Assembly (NCBI GenBank): GCA_973895155.1
Contig: OZ316897.1
Location: forward strand, 9,858,001 to 9,922,000
DNA length: 64,000 bases
Source: Marsupella aquatica
Taxonomy: Eukaryota > Marchantiophyta
Direction: 5' to 3'
The notes under the pieces are model-generated. The model saw only the letters and a program-made list of their open reading frames with translations, was not told the origin of the DNA and made no database searches. Position 1 is the first letter of the stretch, and each line of letters opens with the position of its first letter. The position numbers were made by a program, and so were the translations under genes. Positions 36,101 to 50,300 of the stretch are shown here, in pieces.

Positions 36101-39100
36101 AGCTCCCAGCGAAATTATCAAGAAGATGTATTTAACTTAAAACCAGGAGCACCTGGTCAACCACAGCCAGGGTTGCAGGGGCAGTTGACTACATCTCAGG
36201 GATCCTCTGACCACATCAGCATGAATCGTGGGGGCATTTCTCTGGTACCTGGAGCCATATCAATTCCGCCAGTTCAAGCTCCTTCTTCACCGTCTTCCAG
36301 TGCTCCTGCAACTCCGGCAACACCGTCAACCGTAACATCTGCGAATGAAAGTGGGGGTTTTATTGCAGACACAAAGCCGGGATCTGCATCATCTCTTCTT
36401 GGTAAAAGGGATGGTAAGGAGTTTGGAGCTAGGGCAGATGCGAAGAGGCAGAAACTAGAGCAAGTCAAATTAGAAAAATATCACCAGCAGCATCAAAAGG
36501 TTCAGCTGAAGCATGACGCCAAGCAATTAAAGGATCTGCAGCGTAAGCAGCAGCAACATTTCATCCAGCAGCGGAGTTTTGATTCCATTCCTCAAAAGCA
36601 GATTGGATCTCAAGAGACTGCTACACGTTCAGATTTGAAGGCTTATCGTCAGGTTGATCTGGATCAGCTAGATTCCAAGACAGCAGAGCTTGAAGTGAGC
36701 AAGCCAGGCCAAGAGACAGAGTTGATAAAGGCAGAAGAGCCAGACCAACTTGGACAAGAGTGGGATAAGGTAGATGCGGGTGCGAAGGTTGAATCTGTGA
36801 TCCAAGACCAACTCTCGCACTCTGAGTTACTAGATGAAAACCCTCTTATGATGCGAGCGTTTCAGACTCGGCAATTTGGGATGCCTCTTCCAGGAACCGG
36901 GCAACCTCTGCAGTGGCAGCACCTAGGACAAGGGATGGACGCGAAGTCTGGTTTGAAATTGGAGAAGGATATGAAACCGGGAATGCAGTTGCCAGGTTTA
37001 TTGAGATATGAGTCGTTGCCGTCCACGGGTCCATCCCTAGCTGGAGTACTCCCTGGGATTGGTATTGGCTCCATGGGTACCAGCAATTCAGGTGCTACTC
37101 CACCAGTGCCCACAATGTCCTCACCGGGTCCACCAAAATCTCCTATGCAAGTAGGGACTCCTAGCTTTTCTTCTCCTGGAGGTATGGGACAATTGGATCC
37201 AATGTTACAATCACCGCAGTTCTCAGCGCTGAATGCGCAGGCAGTGCGCCGGCGTTCGAACTCTCTTCCCAAGATACACGCAGCACCGTCACCTAACAGC
37301 TTGTCGAACTCGATGCCTTCACCCATGGTGAACAGTCCTTCCACAGGGAGTGGTGGACCGCTGTCCAGTCCAAATGTGAAAGGTGAGCCAGGTTTGTCAA
37401 TCCAAGGTAGCACAGCTTCACAGCCAGGAGTGGGAACTAGCATTGTTCCGCATGGCCAAAAGAAGCCCACTGGTGATAACGAGGTAGCCTTGCGGCAAGC
37501 AGCTATGGTTGAAATTGCCCACAGGTACCACACGCTTTCTCATTTTTGTCTGACAAAGGTTCTAAATCAGTCCATTCCTTTCTTGCCATTCGATTTTCTC
37601 TGTTAGACATACTTCGACAAGGTGAGTTATTAGCGTTGAAGGTAGCTCAGAAGTGATGTGCATGTCACAAAATGGTCATTGGATGGGATGCTGATGGACA
37701 GCGAGTTTTTCAAGGGGCATTTTGTGTTTGACAATTCATATTCGTGTTTCTCCATGTGGGCATTTTCATGTCTACAGGTGGGGACTGTCAAAGGTTTATT
37801 CTGAACAGATAACTTTGAATGGTTTTACAGGATGAAACCAAATTCCTCGAAGAAGAGTTTACTCGACAAGAACCTTCCTCCGCCAAATAAAAACCCGCCA
37901 TCATTTCAACTGCTTGCTGTCGCATTATCAAACAACACTTCCGATGATTACAGAGAAGCGAAAGGTCATCGGAGCATGGCTAACTCTCTTGTTGGTGGTA
38001 ATATAAATGCGCGCAAGACTCGCTATCTACAATTTCTGAAAGTCGATCAAATACCTCAAGGTTGGTTCGGGACCGGCGTGGTTTCTTCTTCGTCCCTTGC
38101 TTTCAACAGCTACCGTGAAGCTTTCGGAGACCGTCTAGGCTTTGTTGGCAGGAACGGTGTTGACTTTGATGTATGTAGAAAGTTTGATTGGTAGATGGTA
38201 GGGCTCAGTCGTTAGAGCGAATCGCACGAGAAGGGCCATGAGAGCGTGGAAGGTGTTCTGCAGTATTAGAGTTGAACCTGCTGGTTGTGTGTCTCGTCGA
38301 CAAGAAGGAATGGAGCAAACCGATGCTTTAACTGGGTCCACATTTCCTACCATGTTTTCATTTGCAGGCCACGGTATGCCTCTTCAGCAACTTCGCTCCA
38401 GAACTCGTCTTGTCTTGTGTGGACGTGGAAAAGATACGATGGTAGAAGCAGTGGTTCAAATGGGTGATGAACACGATGACGACGGACTAGCACCTCCACA
38501 TCATGTCCTCCCTACGATGGCCAATCCTGTAAGTTCAGTTGGCCTGTGCTTCCTCCAGGTTCGGGTTGGAAGTTTTCGTAATTCTCACCGCGTTTGGAAT
38601 ATCTGTGCCTCCAGACAAAATCTCGCTTACCTTACTTCGCGGTTGAAGATCTCTGAAGGCACTTGTGCCTATTGTGATTAAAGACTGGACATAGTCATGC
38701 TTTTCTGAAGCTCTGCTTAACATTTGAGATTGCTGTTCTATTTTTATTGCAGGAGAAGGCCGATCAGTTCGCCACACAGTATGCAAAGCTGGTGAGTTTT
38801 CGATTCTTCTCGTGATATAGCTGAGTTCCAGAGCTGTCAGTTAACGGATATCTTCTCTAACAGAATCTTGGTTCATGTCAAATACTGATGTTGGAAATTT
38901 GAAATGGTAATTGTGTTCAAATTGGTGGCAGATGGAGAAAGAGGGTTGGGACCTAGTTGAAGATCAGGTTCAGGCAGCCATGCCACGCGGGGTTTCAGCT
39001 ATGACTAATGCAGCATCCACTGCGCGCCCAATGCCCGCCGGAGCAACTACTTTAGGGAACACTATTGCCCACCCAGGAACATCGCCAAGAATGCCCATAA

Positions 39101-39486
39101 ACCAGCAGCATATGCCTGGCGTACCTGCTCCAGGAATTTCACCCTTAAACCCAATGCAGCCGCCTTCTCCAAATGCACTGGCAGCTGCCCGCATGCCACC
39201 ACCTGCTAACTCTACCCGCCAATTGATAGGGAACCACTTAGGACAAAGTGTAGCTGGCAAGCCAATGCAAATGGATGTCGTTGTCTCACAATTAACTGTC
39301 GCTCAGCAGCAACAACAACAACAACAACAACAACAACAGCAACAGCATCAACATCAACAGCAGCAGCAGCAACAACAACAACAACAGCAACAACAGCAAC
39401 AACAGCAACAGCAACAACATCAACTACAGCATCAGCAACATCAGCTTCAACTGCAACAGCAGCAACAACAGCAACAACAGCATCAG

Positions 39487-39522
<36 letters not shown>

Positions 39523-40506
39523 AGTCAGAGGCCACAACAGATTCACGGTTCACAGCTGGTTGCACAGCTCGCAGCTCACAGTAATAGCCAGCAAATGAGT
39601 CATGCAGCAAATCAGATGCAAATGCAGTTCTTACAACGGCATCAACAACAGCAGCAGCAGCAGCAACAATTGCAGCAAAATATCAGCCTGCGAAAAATGA
39701 TGCTCCCGAGCAACACGAACAGCTTAGGCATGGGCATGAACGGTGGGAATAATTTGAGCGGCATGAACGGGGTGGGCTTACCTGTTAGTGGTGGGTCAAA
39801 TGGTATTGGTATTTCAAATATTCCAGGGTTGGGTCAAATGACAGGCATGACAAATTCCATGGGAGGTATGCCTGGCCTTGCCAACATGGGCCAGCTGTCT
39901 GGTATGTCTAATATGGGTCCAGCAGGTGGGGTTGGAAGTATGATGGGTCAACAGCTTCGCCCTGGAATGATGAACAATGCCCAGCAGACGGCTGCTGCCG
40001 CTGCTATTTCAAGAAAATTGGCTGTTACTAGAAATCGCACAGCTGGGACTGGCAACTCTCCTGTGCGCAGTGCAATGGATAGTCTACCAATGGCCGGGGC
40101 AAATCAAATGCATGGAACTTCAGGACTGCCCCTGATGGGACAAGCAATGGCAAGACCTGGGATGCAAGCTATGCAACGTACTCCCGTCCCTGGTATGGGA
40201 CTACAGAAAGTGGGAACTCCTGTCATGCAAGCAGGAGCTAATGGCCAAGGCTATTATCTTAGTCAGCAGCAATTGAACGCACAACAGATGGCCACAGGGG
40301 GTCTAGCAAACCTTGTAGGTGGTCCGTCAAGTCCTCAAATTGGCACGCAAGGATTAGGGTCTGGTCCTGGGCTGACAAGTTCAGGTCTTCAAAATGTATC
40401 TCGAGCCGGTACATTGGCCGCTGTAACTGCAGCCGGACGGGGTCAAGTTCGGCCGATGCTTCCTCCACAAGCACAGACAGGACAACCAGGGCAATCTTCT
40501 CAGTAA
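33137..40506 (+). CDS. SPT20: SPT20-like SAGA subunit (PHL-like), glutamine-rich
   Basis: This is the plant homologue of yeast Spt20, a structural subunit of the SAGA co-activator; the Arabidopsis relative is PHL (PHYTOCHROME-DEPENDENT LATE-FLOWERING). Inferred exons are 33137-33430, 34069-34132, 34309-34373, 34584-34664, 34965-35045, 35214-35396, 35698-35796, 35963-37524, 37831-38060, 38368-38528, 38753-38791 and 38932-40506, giving about 1,477 residues with consistent phases. Family signatures are FKISKVG near the start, AVNLFLDGFSIDKATE, GGWLPGDLLEDIP-C-YVDG, MAEETWTYKDRL, EVEAKILMAVQPPLCLDP, RRRSNSLPK, RSRTRLVL and ADQFATQYAKLMEKEGWDL. The last exon is rich in Gln, Met, Gly and Pro, with long glutamine runs (39,302-39,535 and near 39,650). 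Exon 2 is the least certain; it was chosen because it alone restores the phase. Confidence 0.9.
39302..39535 (+). repeat. Long CAA/CAG glutamine-coding tract in the SPT20-like gene
   Basis: About 230 bases encode almost only Gln, interrupted by His, Leu and Ser. CAA and CAG are mixed, which makes the tract less slippage-prone than a pure triplet run. A further short tract lies near 39,643-39,675. Confidence 0.95.
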
Positions 40507-43500
40507 TGGTATCAGGACTTACTTGTAAATACAGTAGGGGGCAATCAGGTTGCAAAGCTGAACATATTTTTTAGAAATATGGAAGTATTCAGCTTTCTGT
40601 TTGTACATTAGTTTTTGAGCCCTTTGAACTGTGGCGCTCGCGTGGAGATACTAAACCTGGATTTGTCAATCCGAACAGGTCCTTCCTTTGGGCACGTATC
40701 ATGGACTAGAGCATTTTATTTGCTTGAAATGTTTTACCAAGGAGACTCTTCATTTCCAGTCACGGACAAGGACGTCTCTAACTGATTGCAGAGATGCACT
40801 CCAAGTTTGATCTGGGTTTTCTACATGTCTCGGTCTTCGGTTCTTGGACTCTGCTTGGAAACTTTACAAATAAGTCTCATCATTTCTCAACCCAGTCGCG
40901 GACAAGGACCTTGCCAGCTGACTTCAAGGAAGCACTCCAAGTTTGATCTGGGTTTTCTCCTCATTCGGTCTTTGGATCTGCTCAACAAATTTAATTTTGC
41001 TTCTGTTTCTTCGGGTGAGTTATTTCTTTAGTCAAGAATATCTGAACACGTGACCCCTGTTTCAAAGCGGTTCCAGAAAGCTATTGAGCGACCGATTTTG
41101 CAAATATTTTTGAACGAGGGCATGGCACGTACTTCAACAGGGAAGGGGCAACCTTTGGCCCAACCATATTTTAACTCTATGGAGTCTGCAGAGACTAAAT
41201 GGTATGATGAAAAATCTTCCCATGTTGCAGTCTATAATCAGTTGCAGGCAACATTCACTTGAAACGCCAACTGGAAGCAACAGGAAACTTAGTCCAAATA
41301 TGACTTCGATGTACTTCTCCCGTATCCATTGGGAGCAGCCGGGCGTTAGGATTTGCATACGTACGTTACATACGCAACGCCCATGGATTACCTGTGCATG
41401 AGTAAACGATTGAACGCCTAAACACGACTGAAAGGAGCAGAAATGGCCAATAGATTCAAACCTTTAATGAACAGAAACCTTTTTGTTTGGTTTGGAAGCA
41501 TGTTCAGGATAATGGCTGGCAAACTCTTGCCAATTACAGTTTGTTCTCTCGTTCAGCGCCTTCTCGCTGTGCATCAGCGAAGCTTTTAAGCTGGGAGCAA
41601 AAACGCCTGGCTCAAGGGAGCCCCCAGAGGGCGAAAATTCATGAAACGGCTGCTGATCTCTAGCTCGGGTCCTGCCCCTGCCGTGAATCTTAGTACTTGC
41701 AAATAGGATCTGAGGAAAAGCCGTTTGTAGCCTGCCTGGGCTTCTGGGTTTGTGGATTCTTTAAGCGGACGTTCAGAGCAGATTTTATCCTGAAAATCTT
41801 AGATGGGCTTTGCCGCCTGGCCACGGATTTCTTTAGATTTCCGTTTCTCAAGAGAACGTTTCCCAGATTCTAAACTGGGTGGTCCTGTTTCCGCGTATTG
41901 TAGACACCCACTCTATTTTATGTCTGAATGAAGGTTCTAATTATTTGGCAGTTGGGAGCTTGATTGCTCTTACTCGTCGTCGAAGTCGGTATAGTCTGCC
42001 TGAGCCTTTCGTCTCCTCGACCAGCAGCTCTGCCATCGGTGCAATCCACATCTCCTTTCTACTTACTTGCTGACCTGCAACCACAGGCAGCCTGTCATCA
42101 AGCTACCATTCTGTTAGCGAGCCATTTGGTGGCCAGTTGTTTCGGCAAAGGGGACCTAATTAATCAAGCTGAATTCACCAGACATTGGCAGTGCAGAATT
42201 GCTCACCCGATCGTGGAGAGAAGCGTAGCAAAGGCTTTCGAGGAGTTGTAGCTTGTATCTCAGATAGTCTTGTGTTCCTCTTCCTCCTGGGCCATTGTTT
42301 AGGAGGGCCCTGACTCTCGAAGTTGTTCTTTTCGATCAACCGGCAGGCCGAATGCCGTGAGCAAAACTAGGATGCAGCAGAAGAGACTGATGGCTCTTTG
42401 TCGAGGACAAAGCTGTGCCACGATGACCTTGTTCATGTCTGAGACCAAGCTAACTGCAAGACTTCTAAATTGTTGCACCGCTGCGTGATTGAGAGGAGCA
42501 TGTCGCACCCTTCCTCTTTGTATGTACGAAAAGCTTCAGATTCACCAGTTAATTCTCCACGAAGGCGCCAAGGTCATTTTAGTGCACACTGACTGGACAA
42601 TCTCTCCTAAAATTTAGGGCCGGGCAACTCTACCATCTGTGACATTACCTGTACCCAATTACGGAAGCGAGAAAGGCGGAGTTAAGCTTCACATCTCAGT
42701 CCTACATAGTAATCCGCATGAAGGCCCGATTGAAAGAATTTTGGTCACCGATGAACTTGTGATTTTATCTATTGCCCAATTCGTGAGACGAATACGAAGG
42801 GTGTTCAAGAGTGACTATCTGCGCTGACAATCAATTGACCATCAGTTTACCAAGTTTCTAGTGTGACTTATGCGTGACCTTCTTCTTCGACATGAACGAG
42901 AGAGTTCAGAGGTTTGGAGTACAGTAATTTAGACGCGATATCAACCTTTGTGGGTCTTGTTAGAAATTTGCACCAAGCATACAGCTCCGAGCCTTCTTGC
43001 ATGAACGAAGACGGTGTCAAATGACGACGTTGGCAAGACTCACAAAAAGAGGGCATGAGGCAGGAATTCCTCGTTTGCTTTTGCGTTGCAAATGCTTCGG
43101 ACAAAATAGTTCATTGAAGAGGTTCTCTAAAATGCACCTTGGAAGATTTCTCAGCAGAAATTGAAAGCGATTTGTACTAGTCCGCAAGTGGCCATTCGTC
43201 ATGTGGCCAGTTGCTGCTCGGGTGGTGACACGCGGGAGCAAGAAAGGAGAGGATTTTCCGCGCCCTCTTCCTTCCTCCTGCAAAGACGGAAGCTGTTAGA
43301 GAACCCAGCTTGCACAATGAGCGGCCCTCCCGGGAACCCGTTGGTTGCATGCTTTCTGATCGGTTTCACAATTTTGGACACCATGTAAAAAGTAACCATT
43401 CACAGTGAACGCCATCGTCATTTACAGATTCGCCTCCATTTGCTAGATCATGCCTAACTCCCTTCCGAGTGGTAAGAATGAGAGAACGAATCTCTTTCAC

Positions 43501-44324
43501 ATGAGAACTTACAAAAGGGCAAAGAGAGAAATTGGAGAAAGAGAAAGAGAAGTTGGACTAGAAAGTCAGTTGAAACCCTGCCGGAGGATGCCGTCTCCAG
43601 ATTGTTAGGAAGCAAAGGAAAGACGGTTGATTTCATTTCCACTTTTACACTGTCGTGACAAATTGCTGAGACGAGAGTGCTATCGGAGGAGCTGCCTGGG
43701 AAGTGTCGAGAGCGTCTCTGGCTCCTCGCCTATGTCGGTCATTATGAGACTTCAAACTGAAGTAGTGAGAGGCTGGAGTAAAGCAAATCCTCTCCTTGGA
43801 TCCATGGACACATGAATTTTCCTTTACCCCTATGCATTTGTAAGCAGCTGACAGCCATCTCGAGGATTTTCCTCGAGTGATAGAGACTGCTTTAGCTGCT
43901 CTTTGCAACAGGCACAGAAGCGAACTGCTCATTTATACAAGACATGGGAAGCAAACTAATAGCAGAGATGTTGAGTAATCGTCTCTTCTCGACTTTACCC
44001 CACTGATATACTCCGCAATTTCCTTTGCATTATCTCAGTCAGCCCGGCCATTTTCAGTTCTGCGTCTTTGTCGTGGAGGTTCTCTTCAATCCGGGAAAAT
44101 AGAGAGACTTGGAGTGGAATGAACAATCGCTCCTTCGATCTCCTGATAGTCAACAGGTTCATGTGTCATTTGTGAGCCGGTGAATCTTGTGGGCAAACTT
44201 TTATTGAATATCATTCATGTACCCTATTTCTGGGGTTGAATTGAGTTGATCAAGATAAGCGTGTCGAGTACAGGTGGACCACCAGTGCCATTACGAAGAA
44301 GCCCATCAACAGCAGGGAGGAGAA
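40507..44324. other. Region between SPT20-like and ethylene-receptor genes (3'UTR, spacer, promoter and leader)
   Basis: The first hundred or so bases are likely SPT20 3'UTR. A tandem duplication with 136-bp spacing carries GCACTCCAAGTTTGATCTGG at about 40,796 and 40,932. From there to 44.3 kb only short unrelated frames occur. An acceptor-like GTCGAGTACAG ends at 44,272, just before the receptor's start, so a 5'UTR intron is likely. Confidence 0.5.
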
Positions 44325-47300
44325 ATGCCAAAACTAAGGTTTGGTTGCTGTGAGCCGAGATTTCTTTTGAATCTAGTAACGTTTCTCGTAGGCATATATT
44401 TTGTGCCATTCACAATGGCAGTCAACCGAAGGCATATGTTCCCAGAGAGCGATTCTTATCAACAGCGTATTGCAGAGGCTACAGCAGCAGAGCCAGTAGC
44501 AGTGTCTGATTTGGGGGATTCTTTTATTCCAGCCCTGCAGGTGGAGAGCTTGGGAGAAGTGTCTTTTCCCAAGTACGTGATGTGTTCCCATGCATGTGTC
44601 CACCTGCCAGTGAATATCACAGGGGCTTGTGAAGCTTGTTTGAGTAAAGATCGCCGTGGAAGTTTTTATGTAATGGCAAAGTGGCAACTTAGTGCTGATG
44701 TTCTCATTGCACTGGCCTATTTTTCAATTCCTGTCGAGCTTCTATACTTCATATATAAGACAAGGGTATAGACTGAACTCTTGTTGTCACATTTTCTTTC
44801 CGGGTATAGCTTTGAATGATTCCAATTGGTATTAAACTGGAAAGCTAAGAAGATAGAGAAGTATGTTCAGGGTGTATCATATATCTGGCTGGTCTTTTTG
44901 CTCCTCAAGCACCTCTAATATTTTTAGATTTATTGGTGATCTGACGGTAGAAGACACAGGAATCTAACTTTCTGCTACCTGGTGATCGGTACAGCCTTGT
45001 AGTGCTTATTATTTCCTGCCAATTGTGTTAAGGACATTGTCTGTTGGCGTTCCAGGTATTCCCTTACAAGTGGGTCGTTGTTCAATTTAGTTCGTTCATA
45101 GTCCTCTGTGGTCTGACTCATCTCAACGGTATATGGACGTTCACTGCTAACTCCAGAGCATCTCTAGCAACAATGACGTTTTTCAAGGTCATTACAGCAA
45201 CAATTTCATGTGCAACCGCTGTCACGATGCTCTGGGTGCTTCCCGAACTTTTGTCTGTAAAGACAAGAGAGCTTGATCTCACAGAGAAGGTACGTTGGGC
45301 GACGTATATGCCTTCGTGAAACAAGAAGAGAGAAACCGGTTTCATAGCGATCTCATATTCACAACACAGATAAGAATAGCTGCGTGAGAGAGTTTAAGCA
45401 AGGATAGTCTGTCAAAATAACTTTAAATGGGCCGCTTTTTCAATAATGAATGAGTTAAATGAATTGAATTCAAAGTTCTGTCAAATGACCAGTTATGCGT
45501 CAAATGGCCATGGATGGAGTTGTGGCTCTTGATTTTTACTGGCTTCAATCAAGAGAGCTCTTCTGGCCATCTTTCTACCATCCCGTTTGAAGTGAATAAC
45601 TAGGAGGACTGACGATTCCTAGTAGAGGATTGAGATCAGAAATAACTAAGACCTAGAGCGAGACTGGCGAACTTGGGTCTTCATATGTGATTGGTAAGAA
45701 TCTGTATTTTTGTGGTACTGTAGTGAAAATAAAAAAATCTCTTCGTGATGTTGCCTTTTCCTGTAGACGGCAGAGTTAGGGAAGGAAGTTGGAAAGATAA
45801 AGAAGCAGGAAGAGATTGGAAGACATATACAGATGTTGACTCAAGAAATTCGTAGCACACTTGATCGCCATACGATACTTCACACAACCCTGGTGGAGTT
45901 GGCTCGAACTCTTAACCTGCAAGACACAGGAATTTGGATGCCCAATGTGAAACTTAGAACCATGGAGCTCACACACGCAGTCGATTCCCACGTCCTGCCA
46001 GCACCTTACGCTATTGTCTCCATGGATGACGAAACAATTCAAACAGTGTGTTCCAATCTTTACTTCACTTTTCCAGATAAATTGCAATTGACATGACATA
46101 CTAAAACTACTAATCCCGTACAACTTGGCAAGTTTTTCTTTTATGGGTTGGTTTCTGTCACGTGAAAGAATTTTACTTGACGACCCGAACCGACAATCCA
46201 CAGATTTGCTGGCTTGTGACAGGTCTTCAACAGTACAGGCGCTATAGTCATCCCTATAGCCAGTGATCTTGCAAGGCTCACGTGCTCTAGATCATTCACA
46301 GAGATGTTTGAGGGTCATGTAGCTGCAGTGAGGCTTCCTTTGTTAACTACGACTGACTTCAATAGAGACAGCATCAGCTTAGACGGGGTCGTGAATTCTG
46401 AGGGATTTCAGGCCCTTCTAGTTCTTGCTCTTCCAAGCAACGATGACAGGCAATGGGGCGTGTACGAACTGGATCTTGTCAATTCTGTTGTTACTCAGGT
46501 AAGTCCTGCTTTGGGTAAAGAGGAAGATTATTAATGACAAACGAAAAAATAGAAGCTGAACGTCGACGTGGGTTTTAGCTAATGCACATGTTTGAGTAGA
46601 ATCCCAGAATAAAGAGACCAACAGATCTAACGGAAATTCCTTGCCATCACTGCACTTCATTATGAAAATATGAAAAAGTAGCAGGCCTGGTTTCGCCCGC
46701 ATAGTTGAAAATATGGCAAGATAGCAAACAGTTTCCATCTTTAAATTGAGAACAAAAGATGCTGCTTCTTTCAATTTAACTATGGAATCTACTTCCGACT
46801 CTCCACGTCAACCGGACTTCTCAAGTTGATCTGGTGCTTTGGGCAGTTCAGCGCACAAAAAAAACCAGCCAAACCTCTTGTTTTCTAGCTGGATGAACTA
46901 TTGACACAAACATAGGTACTCTCAAACATTGTGTCACTATTTTAATAGTATATCAGGGCATGGGACACAGATTACAAATTAGAAGACTGCGGAAAAAGCA
47001 ATCAAAGGCTAGACATAGAGAATAGGGGCGACATGCAACCTGCTTCTGTCGCTTCTATCGGTCAGGGACTAATCAGTTCCTACTAAATCCGCTGAAATTC
47101 AGGTAGCTGTCGCTTTGTCTCATGCAACTGTCTTGGAGGAGTCCATGCGCACAAGCGACCAGCTCCTTTCTCAAAATGCGGAACTGCAACAAGCCAGGCT
47201 GGAGGTAGAGCAGGCCATGGCTACAAGAAACGAGTTTCTTGCAGTCATGAATCATGAGATGCGGACACCAATGCATGCAATCATAGCCTTATCGTCACTA

Positions 47301-50300
47301 CTGTTGGATTCTGGATTAACTGCAGACCAGAGGGCAATGGTGGAGACTCTAAATAGGAGCAGTGGCCTCCTACAAACATTAATTGATGATTTTTTGGATT
47401 TCTCAAAGCTTGAAATAGGCAAACTGGCTTTGGATCCGGACTATTTTGAGTTTTCACTTCTATGCAAAGAAGCTGAGAACATTTTAAGGCCCATGGCTCT
47501 CAGTAAAAAACTAGATTTTCGGTGGGTAATTACGAATGTCCCAAGGAAGATTTTAGCGGACAGCAAGCGCATCCTCCAAATTCTTCTTAACGTGGTAAGA
47601 CTGTCCGCTCCAGCTCGCTCTTCTCTAAGAAGCATAGGGCTACATGGTATTCAGAAGATTAGAAATCTTCAGTTTTGTGAAATTTTCAGAGTATCAAAAT
47701 TTTCAGCATTATGCTTCACCAAAATTGAGTCATTTTGGTTTGCTTGATGAGGAAATAAGGGAATACCACTGATAGCATGTGGAGCAAAAAAGTGCGGAGG
47801 AAACCTTTTCCAGGAATTTTGTCTGATCATTCAACAGTGTCTTGGAGCAGATTGGAAATGCAATAAAATTCACAACGACAGGCCATGTACACGTGTCAGC
47901 ATATATGGGTGAAAACGAAGACGCTCAGTCATCTGTTACCGAGGGTTCAGCTCCTGCAGCAAAAAGACGACCCTTGAAAGTCAAATACAAATTTCTTCAC
48001 ATTGACGTTGAAGATACAGGTGTTGGGATCACCGCAAGCAACATCAGCCGCCTGTTTAACAAATTCGTTCAAGCTGATAGCAGTACTACCCGAATGTTCG
48101 GCGGAACGGGTCTTGGTTTGGCAATTTGTAAGAAGTTTGTGGAGGTCAGTGGTAGAAAATTTTGACTAGATATTTTACACCTATCTAGAGCTGAAATTGG
48201 GGTTCACAAGGGAACTCGTGGATAACGGCAATACTTGAAAAGCTGTAAAAATGAACTTCTGCAGTAATCATATGATGAAATGTGAAGTTTTCTGTTATCC
48301 GGTGGAAGATTGAAGTTTGTATAAAGTTTGATGCAAAATGCCAATGGTGCTCTCTTTTACGTGTCAGGCCAATATGTTAGAAGCTCACGTCTCTCTCAAT
48401 TGGATCTGACAGCTTTGCACGCCCGGGTGCTGTGGGCATAAGCAAGAAAATAAAATAAACGTAACGCTAGTTCGCGATGCACCCATCTTGAAAGGCTTAA
48501 AATTAACATATTTCCATTGTACCAGTTGATGAGTGGCACGATCACTCTAGAAAGTGCAGGGGTTGGCCTAGGGAGCACATGCAGTATCCGAATGCGCGTT
48601 GGTGTTGTCGATGAAGTTGCTGGGGAATGCACTCCACCAGATGGCACCAAGAAGCCCAAAGAACCACAGTTGCCGAAAGTTAACGTTCGTCTCTAAAACC
48701 TGACGCAACTTTCCTTTCTGACTATCCTGTAAGAAAGATTCAGCCAAGTACTTGTTCTAATTTGAAGAAGACAATGTGAAGCTAGTTGTGAATCCGGGTT
48801 TTGAGAAGCAGTAATTTTGTATTGAAATTGTAAAAGGGGATTCATTCAAAACTTTGATGAATCAAACGAGATTATAAGCCATATTTTCGTAACTGAAGGA
48901 AAAGTGATGCATTAGCAAAACAACAGGTGTGGCCCGCAAAGGGGGTCGACACCTAGGGGGACCAAAGGTTGCAGTGCCCAATTGAATGGCTTTTTGAATG
49001 AATTTCAATAGATTTTTTCGAGGAAAAAAACCGTGATGCGTTAGATAAGAAGGACAAGAAGCCTGAGCTATAGCAATGCGATTCTCCCTTGATACGTAGA
49101 TGATTTGCAGTGGTTTTCATTGTTCTCTACTGATGATCCTGATGACTGTACAATGACGCTCAAGACAGTTTTGCACATCAATTGTGGATGAATTTGTTGC
49201 CTTGTAGGTACTTGTTGTGGATGATAATGCAATCAATAGGATGGTGACTGGTCGTTTGCTGCAATCACTAGGATGCAAGACTCTGGTCTTGGAATCAGGA
49301 AGGGAGTGCATTGAGCAATTAGCAAAGAAAGGGCCAGCGGCATTTGATATCCTTCTCCTTGACTTGTGTATGCCTGAGGTGGGCAATTCAATCTCTGTTC
49401 TCTACATATGCGCATGTTTATCACAAGGCTGAGTTTAAAAATGGAGCATGGAATGGTGAACACATTCCGTTGTCTTGAAATGTATGATGGTGATAATTCT
49501 TAAATTCCCCTCCAAGAACTGGAAGCTTGATAATAAGCTTGACTACTAAATCTGGCGCTGCACGGAACACTCTGCACTCTCGTGCCCCTTGAACTTTGGG
49601 AAACACAGCACAATAGGAATAATCGCATAGAGCGTCACATCTTTTTAGACTATTTGCCTCGTGTACAAGGTAGTGAATTTGTATCCCAATTCTGGATAGC
49701 CATTGATGCAACTCAAAAATGGGAAGAGAGGACAACGTGCCCTTCTTATCCTGACGTGAGAATTCGATTGAACCTAATGGTGGTCTCAAATCATCAGATT
49801 AAAATAACTAAGAGATGACCTGTTTCCTCTGTTAGTGTTCTCTTATAGTCGGCCAATCTTTCCCAATCCATAGTCTGACAAATGTTTTTTAGTGTAGTTC
49901 ACCAGGTGAAAGATGAGGAGATGCATATTAGACCGGCATGTATTATGATCATGATGCAGTTCTTTCATCAATCTTCTCCCAATAGAGTCTTCCTAATTAT
50001 CAGTGCAATAATTGCTCATCTGTCCCTGTTTTCTTGGTGTTAATGACCGCCATCTTATTGAGGTGATTGTAAACGAAGCGGTGGGGTGTCTTAGATGGGA
50101 CTCACTTGAGCCCTTGAGCTTATTAAACGGGGCTTACAGCAGCAAAAGCTTTCATGGCATTCTGACCAACTTTGATTTGACCTGTACATTCATCGTGGTT
50201 TGTTTTCTCAGCTTTACTGCAATGAACTTGATTTTGTGGTGTTGTGGTACAGATGGATGGATTCACGGTGGCATCAGAGATCATTAAAACCTATGGGCAA

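Noticed and set aside
44274-44324. A 17-codon longer start of the ethylene receptor
   Set aside because: It begins with GTG directly after an acceptor-like CAG; the ATG at 44,325 is preferred.
47842-47850. A separate histidine-kinase ATPase gene starting before IGNAIKFT
   Set aside because: The sequence CTTGGAGCAG is the splice acceptor; joining 47,594 to 47,851 restores the receptor's N box exactly.
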